Assembly: GCA_019636275.1 (NCBI GenBank)
Contig: JAHBXY010000068.1
Coordinates: forward strand, 1 to 44,493
DNA from: Planctomycetota bacterium
GTDB taxonomy: Bacteria > Planctomycetota > J058
Length of the DNA: 44,493 nucleotides
Reading direction: 5' to 3'
Below, one piece after another: positions 18,688 to 26,982 of the stretch. Position 1 is the stretch's first letter. Every line of letters starts with the position of its first letter. Under the pieces are notes generated by a model. That model searched no databases. It was not told the origin of the DNA and saw only the letters and a list, made by a program, of their open reading frames with translations. The position numbers and the translations under genes are program-made.

Positions 18688-19431
18688 GTGGTCACGTACC
18701 TGGTCGACGCGTTCAACCTGTTCCACGCCGAGCCGCGGCTGAAGGAGCTGCTCTCGCGCGAGGGGCCGGGGGCGGCCTGCCGGGCGCTCGTGCAGCTCCT
18801 GGCGGCGTGGCTGTCGGTCCCGCGACGGCGGGCGAGCGTGGTCGTGGTCATGGACGGCCGGCGGCCGCTCGACGCGGGGCGGCCGGGGCCCGGGCCGGCG
18901 CCGGGGCTGACGGTCGTCTACATGGACGACGAGGCCGACGCCGAGCTGAAGCGCCGGCTGCGCCAGGGGCGCGGGCGGCGCGTCGTCGTCTCGGCCGACC
19001 GAGAGATCACCGCGGTGGCCGACGCCGTCGGCCAGGAGGCGCTCGCGCCGCGGTCGTTCGTGCGGCGCGTCGAGGACGACCTGGCCGCGGCCCGGGAGCG
19101 GCACGAGCGCGAGCGCACCGTCCCGCCCGAGGAGGTACGCGCCTGGCTGAAGGCGTTCGGCGGCGTGGACCGGGGCGCGACGCAGGGCACGCCGACGCCG
19201 CCGGCCACGAAGACCCCGCCGGCCGCGAAGACCCCGCCGGACGCGAAGAGCACGCCCGCCGCGAGGCCCCCGGCCGCGCCGAAGACTCCGCCCGCAGCGA
19301 AGACTCCGCCCCCCAGACCGTCGCCTCGCGGCCCGGCCTCGCGCACGCCCGAGGCGCGGCGCGACGGCGGGCCGCTCTCCGACGACGAGGTCCGCTACTG
19401 GAAGGAGTTCTTCGACCGACCGCCCGGCTGA
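18688..19431 (+). CDS. NYN (YacP/Rae1-like) RNase-fold protein with Pro/Ala/Lys-rich tail
   Basis: This is a 247-residue protein, with GTG 18688 chosen because VTYLVDAFNLFH is the usual start of YacP-like NYN proteins; the frame is open up to 18634. The N-terminal 145 residues show the PIN-like core: YLVDAFNLFH with the first acidic residue, VVVVMDG, LTVVYMDDEADAELKRRL and RVVVSADREITAVAD. These acidic residues can bind metal for RNA cleavage, and Bacillus YacP/Rae1 cuts mRNA in the ribosomal A site. A low-complexity linker of about 70 residues (repeated KTPPAAKTPP) separates the core from a short conserved end, SDDEVRYWKEFF. The gene is downstream of a hairpin and probably has its own promoter. 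Confidence 0.78.
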   Translation: MVTYLVDAFNLFHAEPRLKELLSREGPGAACRALVQLLAAWLSVPRRRASVVVVMDGRRPLDAGRPGPGPAPGLTVVYMDDEADAELKRRLRQGRGRRVVVSADREITAVADAVGQEALAPRSFVRRVEDDLAAARERHERERTVPPEEVRAWLKAFGGVDRGATQGTPTPPATKTPPAAKTPPDAKSTPAARPPAAPKTPPAAKTPPPRPSPRGPASRTPEARRDGGPLSDDEVRYWKEFFDRPPG

Positions 19432-19493
19432 GCGCCGCGGCCTGCTGGCGACGTCCGCGCCCGGAGCGTACCGTCATCTGGCGGAGGTCGCCC

Positions 19494-20027
19494 ATGAGCG
19501 CGCGGTTGCGCCTGACGCCCTCGTTCGGGCAGCGGCTCTGGTGGCTCGGGGTCGTGGGCTTCCTGCTCGCCCTCCCCGCCGTCGTCGCCCTCATGGGGGC
19601 GCTCGTCGCCCGGGGGCTGGTCCGCGGCGAGGTGGAGGCCAGCCCGGGCACGGTGCTCGCCCTGGTGGCCTTCCTCGCCATGGGCGGCCTGGCCCTCGTC
19701 CCGCTGCGGTGGGCCGGCGGCATGGCGGCGCTGGCGTGGAGCTCGCTGAGCATCGAGGGCGACGGGCTCACGATCGTCCGCCTCCTGGGGCTGGGCGGCG
19801 CCCGCCGCGTCCCCTGGGCCGAGGTCAGCCAGGTCACCTTCACGCCCATGCGCCACCGCGGCCTCGTCTACGGCACGCGCCTCACGATCGACGTGGTCGG
19901 CGGCGCGCGCGTCCTCGACGCGGACTCGCTCTACTCCGCGCGCGACCTGTGGGCGCTCGACGGGGCGGCGCGGTCCAACGGGGTGCACGTCGGGGGCGCG
20001 CCCGCCGAGCCGGCGCGGGTCTGGTGA
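19494..20027 (+). CDS. Membrane protein with C-terminal PH-like domain
   Basis: This 177-residue protein has ATG 19494 behind GGAGG. There are two transmembrane helices: WWLGVVGFLLALPAVVALMG (about 16-35) and an alanine/leucine-rich helix around 50-70. A soluble beta domain follows, LSIEGDGLTIVRLLGLGG, then RRVPWAEVSQVTFTPM, typical of bacterial PH/YdbS-like domains in which IPWsdI follows a glycine turn. The domain probably faces the cytoplasm and binds a protein or lipid at the membrane. The partner is unknown. Confidence 0.68.
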   Translation: MSARLRLTPSFGQRLWWLGVVGFLLALPAVVALMGALVARGLVRGEVEASPGTVLALVAFLAMGGLALVPLRWAGGMAALAWSSLSIEGDGLTIVRLLGLGGARRVPWAEVSQVTFTPMRHRGLVYGTRLTIDVVGGARVLDADSLYSARDLWALDGAARSNGVHVGGAPAEPARVW

Positions 20028-20078
20028 GCGCCGCCGGGGGCCGACGCCGGTCCCGGGGCGCGAAGGATTGACCGCGCT

Positions 20079-20119
20079 CACCGCTTGATCTGAGAGCGAA
20101 GCGAACAGATCGAGCGGTG
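20079..20119. repeat. Stem-loop with 14-bp stem in the gap before the LeuA-family gene
   Basis: CACCGCTTGATCTG pairs with CAGATCGAGCGGTG over 14 positions with a single G-T pair and a 13-base loop. A second small hairpin, GGCCGC-GAA-GCGGCC, lies at 20139-20153. Short GAGCGAAG-type runs occur around both. No T-tract follows, so terminator function is only a guess. Confidence 0.5.
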
Positions 20120-20294
20120 GCGCGCATCCCCGAGCGAAGGCCGCGAAGCGGCCGGAGCGAGGGCGACAGGTGCCTCACTGCGGATCGGAGCTCGGGCCGC
20201 GCGCCATGATGCGGACATATGACAAGCGACGGCCGCTGTGAGTTACGCTGGACGTGGGGACCGCGACCCGAGGAGCTGCCCCCGAGGTGCTGCG

Positions 20295-21551
20295 ATGACC
20301 GAGCGCGACCGCGATCACGAGGGCCTGATCTACGACTGGAACGAGGTCGACGCCCGGCCCGCGCGCCACCGGGTCACGCTCGACGACGAGTCGCTGCGCG
20401 ACGGCCTGCAGTCGCCGTCGGTCCACGACCCGGCGATCGAGGACAAGCTCGAGATCCTGCACCTCATGGAGGCGCTGGGGATCCACACGGCCAACGTCGG
20501 CCTCCCCGGCGCCGGGCCGCGCGCCGTCGCCGACGTCACGCGCCTGTGCGAGGAGATGCGCGACGCCAAGCTGAAGATCAAGGCCAACTGCGCGGCGCGC
20601 ACGCACCTCAACGACGTGGAGCCGATCGCGCGGATCGTGCAGAAGACGGGCGTGCCGATCATGGCCTGCCTGTTCATCGGCTCGTCCGAGATCCGCAAGT
20701 ACGCCGAGGACTGGAGCCTCGAGCGCATGCTCAAGCACTCGGTCGAGGCGATCGACTTCGCCGTGCGCGAGGGCCTCGAGGTCATGTACGTGACCGAGGA
20801 CACCACCCGCGCCAAGCCCGAGACGATCGACCTGCTCTACCGCACCGCGATCGAGCACGGCGCCAGCCGCCTGTGCATCTGCGACACGTGCGGCCACGTC
20901 GAGCCGCGCGGCGTCCAGGCGCTCGTGCGCCACATGCGCGCGCTGGTGGCGAAGAGCGGCCGCCCGGAGGTGAAGCTCGACTGGCACGGGCACAACGACC
21001 GCGGCCTCGGCCTGATCAACGCGATCGCCGCCATGGAGGCGGGCGTCGACCAGGTCCACGGCTGCGCGCTGGGGATCGGCGAGCGCAGCGGCAACACGTC
21101 CATGGACCAGCTGCTCGTGAACATGCGCCTCATGGGCTGGCTCGACGAGTCGGTCGACCTGACCGCGCTGCCGCGCTACGTGCAGAAGGTGAGCGAGGCC
21201 TGCAAGGTCCCGATCCCGAAGAACTACCCGGTCGTCGGCAGCGACGCGTTCGAGACGGCCACGGGCGTGCACGCGGCCGCCGTGATCAAGGCCTTCCGCA
21301 AGGGCGACACGTGGCTGGCGAACCGGGTCTACTCGGGCGTGCCGGCGGACGTCTTCGGCCTCGAGCAGAAGATCACGATCGGCCCCATGAGCGGCAAGAG
21401 CAACGTCGTCTTCTGGCTCGAGCGCCACGGCTACGAGCCGCAGGACGCGGTCGTCGAGCGGATCTTCGACGCGGCCAAGAAGAGCAACCGCCTGCTCACC
21501 GAGGCGGAGGTCCGCGCGCTGGCCGGCGCGCCGGCGAGCGCCCGGGTCTAG
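20295..21551 (+). CDS. LeuA/HMGL-family synthase (isopropylmalate-, citramalate- or homocitrate-synthase type)
   Basis: This is a 418-residue protein with ATG 20295. The TIM-barrel HMGL-like domain is complete: LDDESLRDGLQSP with Arg35-Asp36, and the metal-binding LDWHGHNDRGLG with His231, His233 and Asp235. The family signature GIGERSGNTSMDQLLVN is also present. It should condense acetyl-CoA (or another acyl-CoA) with a 2-oxoacid. The length stops well short of about 510 residues, so the LeuA C-terminal leucine-binding domain is absent. That leaves the substrate open: citramalate-, homocitrate- or unregulated isopropylmalate synthase. No other branched-chain or lysine genes are nearby. A structured gap precedes it, and a secreted unknown follows after three bases. 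Confidence 0.82.
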   Translation: MTERDRDHEGLIYDWNEVDARPARHRVTLDDESLRDGLQSPSVHDPAIEDKLEILHLMEALGIHTANVGLPGAGPRAVADVTRLCEEMRDAKLKIKANCAARTHLNDVEPIARIVQKTGVPIMACLFIGSSEIRKYAEDWSLERMLKHSVEAIDFAVREGLEVMYVTEDTTRAKPETIDLLYRTAIEHGASRLCICDTCGHVEPRGVQALVRHMRALVAKSGRPEVKLDWHGHNDRGLGLINAIAAMEAGVDQVHGCALGIGERSGNTSMDQLLVNMRLMGWLDESVDLTALPRYVQKVSEACKVPIPKNYPVVGSDAFETATGVHAAAVIKAFRKGDTWLANRVYSGVPADVFGLEQKITIGPMSGKSNVVFWLERHGYEPQDAVVERIFDAAKKSNRLLTEAEVRALAGAPASARV

Positions 21552-21554
21552 CGC

Positions 21555-22496
21555 GTGCGCCTGGCCTCCTCCCTCGCGCTCCTGGTCGCCCTCGCCGGCG
21601 CGGCGGCGGCCCAGGAGGCGTCGACCTACGACCTCGCGCCGCGCTACGCCCTCGGCGACAAGCAGGAGGTCGAGGCCCGCATGGACCTCCTGCTGAAGAT
21701 CCGCCTGCAGCTCCCCAGCGCGCGGATCGACCGCACGAGCGAGCAGGAGCAGGTCGTCGTGCGCCGCTACCGCGACGAGCTGACGAAGGTCCAGGACGGG
21801 CACGTGGCCGAGGTCGAGCGCAGCTTCGCCGAGGCCTGGGACGGCACGCGCCTGCCCGGGGCGGCGTCCGTCACGCGCGAGCTCAGCCCGCTGCACCAGC
21901 GGCGGATCGTCGTCGGCCTCGACGACCAGGGCCGGCGGCGCGTGCGGCCGAAGGGCGAGCCGCCGATCCCGGTCGAGGCGCTCGAGGAGGAGCTGCACAC
22001 CGAGCGCTACGAGGCGGTCCTGCCCAAGGAGCCGGTCGCCGTCGGCGCGCGCTGGCGGATCGAGGGCGACCGCCTGCGCCAGACGCTCGGCAAGGGCCTC
22101 GGCGGCAGCCCCGACGGGCGGATCCTCTGCCACTTCGTCGAGGTGCGCGAGGTCGCCCTCGACGAGGGCGCGCCGAAGGAGCGCTACGCGGTGATCGCCC
22201 TCGACGTCGACGCCGCGGGCGCGCAGGGCGACGAGGAGGACGCGCCGCGCTTCCGGGCCACGCTCACGGGCGAGGTCCTCTTCTCGCTCGAGCGCAAGAA
22301 GGTCGCCAAGGTCGATCTCCAGGGCGAGGGGCGCCTGCGCCAGACGCGGCGCGAGGGCGAGGCCGTGCTGGAGCTCGACGGCAAGGGCCCGCTGACCGTG
22401 CAGAAGCGCGCCTGGTTCCCCGAGAAGCCGCGCGCCCCGCCCCGCCCGCGCCCGGCGGAGGGGCTGCCGCCGGAGCCGCCGCGCCCGGGGCGGTGA
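21555..22496 (+). CDS. Secreted protein of unknown function
   Basis: This 313-residue protein has GTG 21555, three bases after the stop of the LeuA-family gene. The signal peptide is LASSLALLVALAGAAAAQ. The mature part is rich in charged beta-strands, with YALGDKQEVEARMDLLLKI, then VVVRRYRDELTKVQDGHVAE, then VAVGARWRIEGDRLRQTLG, and a late VLFSLERKKVAKVDLQGEG. The pattern (opening strand, a variable substrate-like middle, then a final strand with LTGEVLFSLER) recurs in planctomycete secreted proteins of unknown role. The proline-rich C-terminus is low complexity. No function is assigned. Confidence 0.7.
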   Translation: MRLASSLALLVALAGAAAAQEASTYDLAPRYALGDKQEVEARMDLLLKIRLQLPSARIDRTSEQEQVVVRRYRDELTKVQDGHVAEVERSFAEAWDGTRLPGAASVTRELSPLHQRRIVVGLDDQGRRRVRPKGEPPIPVEALEEELHTERYEAVLPKEPVAVGARWRIEGDRLRQTLGKGLGGSPDGRILCHFVEVREVALDEGAPKERYAVIALDVDAAGAQGDEEDAPRFRATLTGEVLFSLERKKVAKVDLQGEGRLRQTRREGEAVLELDGKGPLTVQKRAWFPEKPRAPPRPRPAEGLPPEPPRPGR

Positions 22497-22612
22497 GCGG
22501 GCGCGGTCCGTCGTGGACCGGCGAATCTTCGACCTCGATCCTCCCGCGCCTCCGCGCTGAACCGTGGCCGGCCCGCTTGCGCGCCCGCCGTCGCCGTCGC
22601 TACCCTCGGGCC

Positions 22613-22673
22613 GGCGGAGGCTGAGTCCAGGCTTCCTTCTCCTGGTCAACCAGCCTGGACGATCTCCTCCGCC
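22613..22673 (+). promoter_or_regulatory. Two-helix stem-loop in a long 5' leader
   Basis: Outer arms GGCGGAGG (22613-22620) and CCTCCGCC (22666-22673) and inner arms GTCCAGGCT (22625-22633) and AGCCTGGAC (22652-22660) pair perfectly, with short internal loops and an 18-base apical loop. It lies 58 bases before the GTG of the RING gene, followed by another hairpin at 22685-22707. It may be an mRNA leader structure or the terminator of the upstream pair; no known riboswitch pattern is recognised. Confidence 0.6.
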
Positions 22674-22684
22674 CCTGCGGGCGG

Positions 22685-22707
22685 CGGGCGGTGAACCCCA
22701 CCGCCCG
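22685..22707 (+). promoter_or_regulatory. Second leader hairpin before the RING-TerD gene
   Basis: CGGGCGGTG and CACCGCCCG form a 9-bp stem with a five-base loop. Downstream, CCACC (22711-22715) can pair with GGTGG (22722-22726), which covers part of the CGGAGGTGG ribosome site. Mutually exclusive pairing between the CACC and GGTG elements of the two hairpins is possible. Confidence 0.5.
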
Positions 22708-22730
22708 CGCCCACCCTCGGAGGTGGCCCC

Positions 22731-25301
22731 GTGACCGACGCGCGCGACGTGCTCCTGCGCCGCCGCGGCCTCGTCTACGTCGACGACGCGCCAGCATCCA
22801 GCGACGCGCCCGCGCCGGCGCCCTGGCTCGCCGGCGCGGAGCTCGAGCTGGCCGAGCTGGGCCACGTCCTCTCGGCGCGGCTGCGCGCGCGCCTGGCGCG
22901 GCTGCCGGCGGGCGCGCTGGGCCCGCTCCACCGGCGCCTGTGGGACACCCTGACGGCGGCCGCCGGGGCGCAGGTCGAGCACACGCCGCTGTTCGCCCGC
23001 TTCCCCGACGACGTCCCGGCCGACACGCGCGCCCTGTGGTGGCGCAAGGTCCTCTGCCACTTCCTGCAGGCCCCCGACCAGCCCTGCCTCACCTGCCGGC
23101 GCGCCGGCACGACCCACGTGCTGCGCCCCTGCGAGCACGTCGTGTGCGACCGCTGCTTCGACGGCGGCGCCTACACGGCCTGCCCCGTGTGCGAGCGCCA
23201 CGTCGACCGCTCGTCGCCGTTCTTCACCCGCGACGACGCCGGCCAGGCGCTGCCGGTGGAGCAGGTGCGCTTCCGCCTCCTCGACCTCGGCGACGACCTC
23301 GAGGCCGACGCGCGGGCGCTGCTCGTGTCCCTCTGCGCGCGCGCGCAGCCGCTGTCGCCCGACGACCGCGCCGACCTCGCGCGGCTCCTCGCCGACGCGG
23401 GCGAGCGGGCGCTCGGGTGGCTGCCGGCGCGGATCCCCGTCAAGGAGACCGCCGCCCACGCGCTCGCGGCGCTGCTCCGCGCCTGTCCGCCCGCGGCCGT
23501 CCTGCCCCTCGCCCGCCGCCACCTGCTCACCGCGACCGACGTGCTCAGGTTCGTGGCCGCCCTCTCGGGCGCCGACCCGGCCCTGCAGGGCGAGGAGGTG
23601 CAGCGGACGCTGCCGACGACGCCCGGCCGCTGGTGGGGCAAGCTCGCGGCGCTGCTCGCGCAGGCGCCGACGCGCGTCGTCACGCTGCGCGTGCGACGCT
23701 TCAAGGTCGCGCGCCTGCCGCGCCCGCTGCGGCGGGCGCTCCTCGAGCTCCTCGAGGGCCTCGACCCCGAGCGCCTGTGCGAGGACATGCTGCGCCACCG
23801 CTCCTACTGGGTGTGGGTGGGTGAGTTCCTGCACCCGCACGAGCACGCGGCGCGGTACCCGAGCGTCGCGCGCGCCTTCAGCCTCGTGCGCGGCGGGCCC
23901 CGCGCGGCCCTGGCCCCCCGCTTCCAGGGCTTCCACGCGCGCGTCGAGGCCGCGGTCGCGGCGGGCGACGTCGACGCGGCGCTGACGCTCCTGCGCCAGC
24001 GCCCGGGCGAGCTGGCGCGCCGCCTCGACCACGCCCTGCGCCTCGCCGGCGACGACGAGGCCGCCCAGGACCGCGTCCTCGCCGCCTGCCGCGCCCACGT
24101 CGACGCCTTCGCCACGCCCGTGCTCCTGACCCTCCGCGCCCACCTGCCCGGCCGCGCCCGCCCGGCGCCCGTCCGCGTCTACTGGCCGAAGGGGGCCGTC
24201 GCCCGCGGCGTGTCGGGCCCCGACCGGCGGCGTCCGCTGCCGCCGCGGGCGATCGCGGGCGCCCTCGAGGTCGTCGAGGCCGAGCTCCTGCGCCGCCTCG
24301 CCGCGCGCCCGGCCCTCGACACCGTGCTCGTCGACGAGGCGCTCGGGCGGGTCGTCGTCCCCTTCAACGAGCGCACGGCCGCCCGCGCCGCGGTGGCCCT
24401 ACCCCGCGGGTCGCGGCTGGCGGTCCCGCCGGGCGCCGTCGTGCGCCTGTTCCTCCACTGGTGCGAGCCGGCGTCCGGCGGCCGCCCGACCGACCTCGAC
24501 CTGTCGGTGGCCTTCTACGACGACGCCTGGGCGCACGTCGGCGTGTGCTCCTTCTACGCCCTGCGCCTCGACGACGCGCAGGGGGAGCCGATCGCCACGA
24601 GCTCGGGCGACCTGCGCGACGCGCCGCACCCCGACGGCGCCACGGAGTTCGTCGACGTCCACCGCGCGCGCGCCCTGGCCCACGGCGCCCGCTACGCGGT
24701 CATGGTCGTCAACGCGTTCTCGGGCCTCCCCTTCGGCCGGCTCGAGCGCGGCTTCGCCGGGGTCATGCTGCGCGACGACCCGCGCGGCGTCGCGTTCGAC
24801 CCGCGCACGGTGGCCCTGCGCTTCGACCTCCAGGGCGAGGCCGGGGTCTACCTGCCGCTCGTCCTCGACCTGCGCGAGGGGACGCTCCACTGGCTCGACG
24901 TGCAGTCGCGCGGGCGCCAGCAGTTCAACACCGCCGGCACGTCGAGCCGGGCGATCACGCGCCTCTGCCCCGAGCTCATGGGCTACTTCGAGGGCGGCGC
25001 CTGGCCGTCGCTCCTCGACCTCGTGCTCCTGCACGCGGCCGCCCGCGCGCGCCGCGTGGTCGTGCGCGGCGCGCCTGTCCGCACCTTCGAGCGCGCCGCG
25101 GGCGAGACGCCGGCCGCCTTCCTGTCCAGGCTGCGGCGCGGGTCGGGGGCCGAGGCCTCGGCCGACCTCCCCGACCTCGGCCCGGGGCCGCTCCTGGCGG
25201 CCCTGCTCGAGGGCGACGTCGACCTGCCGCCCGGGAGCGCCTCCTACGCCCTCTTCCGCGGGCGCCTCGCGCCCACCCTGGCCGCCAGCGACCTGCTGTG
25301 A
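22731..25301 (+). CDS. Bacterial C3HC4 RING protein with TerD-like C-terminal domain
   Basis: This 856-residue protein has GTG 22731 behind CGGAGG. Residues 119-154 are a textbook C3HC4 RING: Cys119, Cys122, Cys134, His136, Cys139, Cys142, Cys151 and Cys154. The central 380 residues are helical and Leu/Ala/Arg-rich, like HEAT or TPR scaffolds. Residues about 560-730 resemble TerD: PTDLDLSVAFYDD, the LHWCEPASGG turn, VMVVNAFSGLPFG and DLQGEAGVYLPLVLDL. TerD domains bind calcium and act in stress responses with Ter proteins. The architecture matches a family I know as MXAN_6230/SCO0930-type RING proteins of Myxococcus and Streptomyces. Whether the RING binds nucleic acid or acts as an E3-like module is unknown. 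The 3' end is invaded by a repeat. Confidence 0.8.
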   Translation: MTDARDVLLRRRGLVYVDDAPASSDAPAPAPWLAGAELELAELGHVLSARLRARLARLPAGALGPLHRRLWDTLTAAAGAQVEHTPLFARFPDDVPADTRALWWRKVLCHFLQAPDQPCLTCRRAGTTHVLRPCEHVVCDRCFDGGAYTACPVCERHVDRSSPFFTRDDAGQALPVEQVRFRLLDLGDDLEADARALLVSLCARAQPLSPDDRADLARLLADAGERALGWLPARIPVKETAAHALAALLRACPPAAVLPLARRHLLTATDVLRFVAALSGADPALQGEEVQRTLPTTPGRWWGKLAALLAQAPTRVVTLRVRRFKVARLPRPLRRALLELLEGLDPERLCEDMLRHRSYWVWVGEFLHPHEHAARYPSVARAFSLVRGGPRAALAPRFQGFHARVEAAVAAGDVDAALTLLRQRPGELARRLDHALRLAGDDEAAQDRVLAACRAHVDAFATPVLLTLRAHLPGRARPAPVRVYWPKGAVARGVSGPDRRRPLPPRAIAGALEVVEAELLRRLAARPALDTVLVDEALGRVVVPFNERTAARAAVALPRGSRLAVPPGAVVRLFLHWCEPASGGRPTDLDLSVAFYDDAWAHVGVCSFYALRLDDAQGEPIATSSGDLRDAPHPDGATEFVDVHRARALAHGARYAVMVVNAFSGLPFGRLERGFAGVMLRDDPRGVAFDPRTVALRFDLQGEAGVYLPLVLDLREGTLHWLDVQSRGRQQFNTAGTSSRAITRLCPELMGYFEGGAWPSLLDLVLLHAAARARRVVVRGAPVRTFERAAGETPAAFLSRLRRGSGAEASADLPDLGPGPLLAALLEGDVDLPPGSASYALFRGRLAPTLAASDLL

Positions 25302-25461
25302 GTGATGCGCTCGCGAGGGGCGACCTGCGATGAATGATGCGCTCGCGAGGGGCGGGCGACGGGTGCAAGCCCCGGACGGGCACGTACTGGACCTGCGACG
25401 AATGATGCGCTCGCGAGGGGCGGGCGACGGGTGCAAGCCCCGGACGGGCACGTACTGGACC
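25289..25461. repeat. Direct repeats (68-bp period, plus a 32-bp partial)
   Basis: Two nearly identical units of about 62 bases start at 25332 and 25400. Both contain GATGCGCTCGCGAGGGG, then GGGTGCAAGCCCCGG, then ACGTACTGG. A shorter third copy lies at 25289-25320 and includes the last codons and stop of the RING gene. The units look like a dispersed genomic repeat; nothing else on this strand is convincingly coding here. Confidence 0.75.
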
Positions 25462-25499
25462 GCTTCGCCCGTCCCCATCGCTCGCTCTGGCGGGCCGGG

Positions 25500-25736
25500 A
25501 CGAGCGGCGGTCGGGGACGAGCGGTCGGGGACGAGCGGTCGGGGACGAGCGGTCGGGGACGAGCGGTCGGGGACGAGCGGCGGTCGGGGACGAGCGGTCG
25601 GGGACGAGCGGCGGGTCGGGGACGAGCGGCGTTCGGGGACGAGCGGCGGTCGGGGACGAGCGGCGGGTAGGGACGAGCGGCGGGTCGCGGACGAGCGGCG
25701 GATCGGGGACGCGCGGCGGTCGGGGCGAGCGGCGGA
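25500..25736. repeat. Minisatellite: about 15 units of 14-18 bp
   Basis: Contiguous copies of ACGAGCGGTCGGGG and longer variants (ACGAGCGGCGGTCGGGG, ACGAGCGGCGGGTCGGGG) start at 25500, 25517, 25531, 25545, 25559, 25573, 25590, 25604, 25622, 25639, 25656, 25673, 25691, 25709 and 25726. There are no spacers, so it is not a CRISPR. Unit lengths break the triplet phase, so a coding role is unlikely. The gap 25302-25834 otherwise holds nothing I can name. Confidence 0.85.
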
Positions 25737-25834
25737 TGGAGATGCTCTCGAGCTCCCTGGTCTGACCAGGTGACCCGAGCTCGCCGGAACCCGGCGGGCC
25801 CGGCCGACGTGTGCACCGGCGGAGGACCCTCCCC

Positions 25835-26920
25835 GTGCACCGACCCGCCCTGCTCATCTGCCTGGCCGCCCTGAGCTTGACGCCGGCGCGGGCCGACGTC
25901 GTGACCCTCGTCGACGGGCGCACGATCGAGGGGGTCGTGCAGGACGACGGCGACACGATCGTCGTCGTGCGCCGCCTGGGCGCCCTGCGGATCCCGCGGG
26001 CCGACGTGGCCCGCGTCGAGGTGCGCGAGACGCCCGAGCAGGAGCTCGCCCGCCGGACCCTGGAGCTCCAGCCAGGCGACCACGCGGCCGCCCTGTCGCT
26101 CGGGCAGTTCTGCGCGGCGCAGGGCTTCCACGACGAGGCCCGCGCCCTGGCGCAGCACCTGCAGGCGACCGCCCCCGGCCTGCCCGGGCTGGTGGAGCTG
26201 TGGCTCGCGCTCGACTTCCACCTCGTCGACGGCGCGTGGCAGGCGCCGGAGGTGTTCTATCCGCGCCACGGCTGGGAGCGGCTCAACGGCCGCTGGACGC
26301 CGCCCGAGGAGGTGCGCGTCGTGCGGGCCGCCCGCGCCCGCCGCGACGCCGAGCGGGCCCTGGAGGCGGCGCGCGCCGCCGCCGCCAAGGCCGACCGCGC
26401 CGCCGACGACGCCGAGCGGGCCCTCGAGCGGGCCCGCGTCGAGGTCGAGCGCCTCGACGCCCAGGCGCCGGCCGTCGCGGCGGCGCGTGCCGCCGCCGAC
26501 GCCGAGCTGCGCGCGCGCGAGCAGGACCTGCGGCACGCCGAGGACTTCGCCCGCGAGGCGCGCCTGCGCTACGACCGCTGGGTGCTCGTGCCCGCGTGCG
26601 ACGGCTGGGAGACGCAGCGCCTGCTCCTGTGGAGCGCCTACTCGCGGCACGACCGCGACGTCGACCAGGCCCGCCGCGCGCGGGACGCCGCCCTGCAGCG
26701 CGTGCAGCAGGTCGCGGCCGAGGCCGCGCGCCTGCCCGAGCGCGTGGCCGCTGCCCGCGGCGCCCTGCGCCTTGCAAAACCGCCCACGCAGCCGCCGCCA
26801 GCCGCGCGCCGCGCGCGTCGCTCACGGCCGCCGAGGACCACCGGGCCGAGGTCGAGGAATCGGCGAAAGGCCCTCGCCCACGCCGCCACGCGCCGTGGCC
26901 CAGGGGCGCTGAGGCGCTGA
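25835..26920 (+). CDS. Secreted SH3-like/coiled-coil protein, C-terminus uncertain
   Basis: This protein of about 361 residues has GTG 25835, nine bases behind GGCGGAGG. The signal peptide is LLICLAALSLTPARA. Residues 17-62 form a small beta module, VVTLVDGRTIEGVVQDDGD followed by VVVRRLGALRIPRADVARVE, seen in many planctomycete secreted proteins. A TPR-like helix pair and a long Ala/Arg/Glu coiled coil (about 165-310) follow. From 26773 on, this frame turns into Pro/Arg-rich sequence. Another frame there reads ASLTAAEDHRAEVEESA, which suits the coiled coil, so an indel near 26773 is likely and the printed C-terminus may be wrong. A scaffold or envelope role is inferred. Confidence 0.68.
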   Translation: MHRPALLICLAALSLTPARADVVTLVDGRTIEGVVQDDGDTIVVVRRLGALRIPRADVARVEVRETPEQELARRTLELQPGDHAAALSLGQFCAAQGFHDEARALAQHLQATAPGLPGLVELWLALDFHLVDGAWQAPEVFYPRHGWERLNGRWTPPEEVRVVRAARARRDAERALEAARAAAAKADRAADDAERALERARVEVERLDAQAPAVAAARAAADAELRAREQDLRHAEDFAREARLRYDRWVLVPACDGWETQRLLLWSAYSRHDRDVDQARRARDAALQRVQQVAAEAARLPERVAAARGALRLAKPPTQPPPAARRARRSRPPRTTGPRSRNRRKALAHAATRRGPGALRR

Positions 26921-26982
26921 GACGCGCGGCGACGCCGGCCGCGCCGCCGCGGCCTCGGGCTCGGAGCCGCTATGATCGGCGC

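Noticed and set aside
20175..24143. 1,322-codon open frame on the minus strand
   Set aside because: It runs opposite to the LeuA-family, secreted and RING genes, which have clear motifs. Its composition (Ala/Arg/Gly/Asp-rich, no domain) is what the reverse strand of GC-rich coding DNA gives.
25500..25736. CRISPR array
   Set aside because: Units are contiguous, 14-18 bp and imperfect, with no unique spacers and no cas genes.
25330..25773. Coding frames across the repeat tract on either strand
   Set aside because: The unit length breaks codon phase, frames are repetitive and Arg-rich, and no ribosome site or domain supports them.
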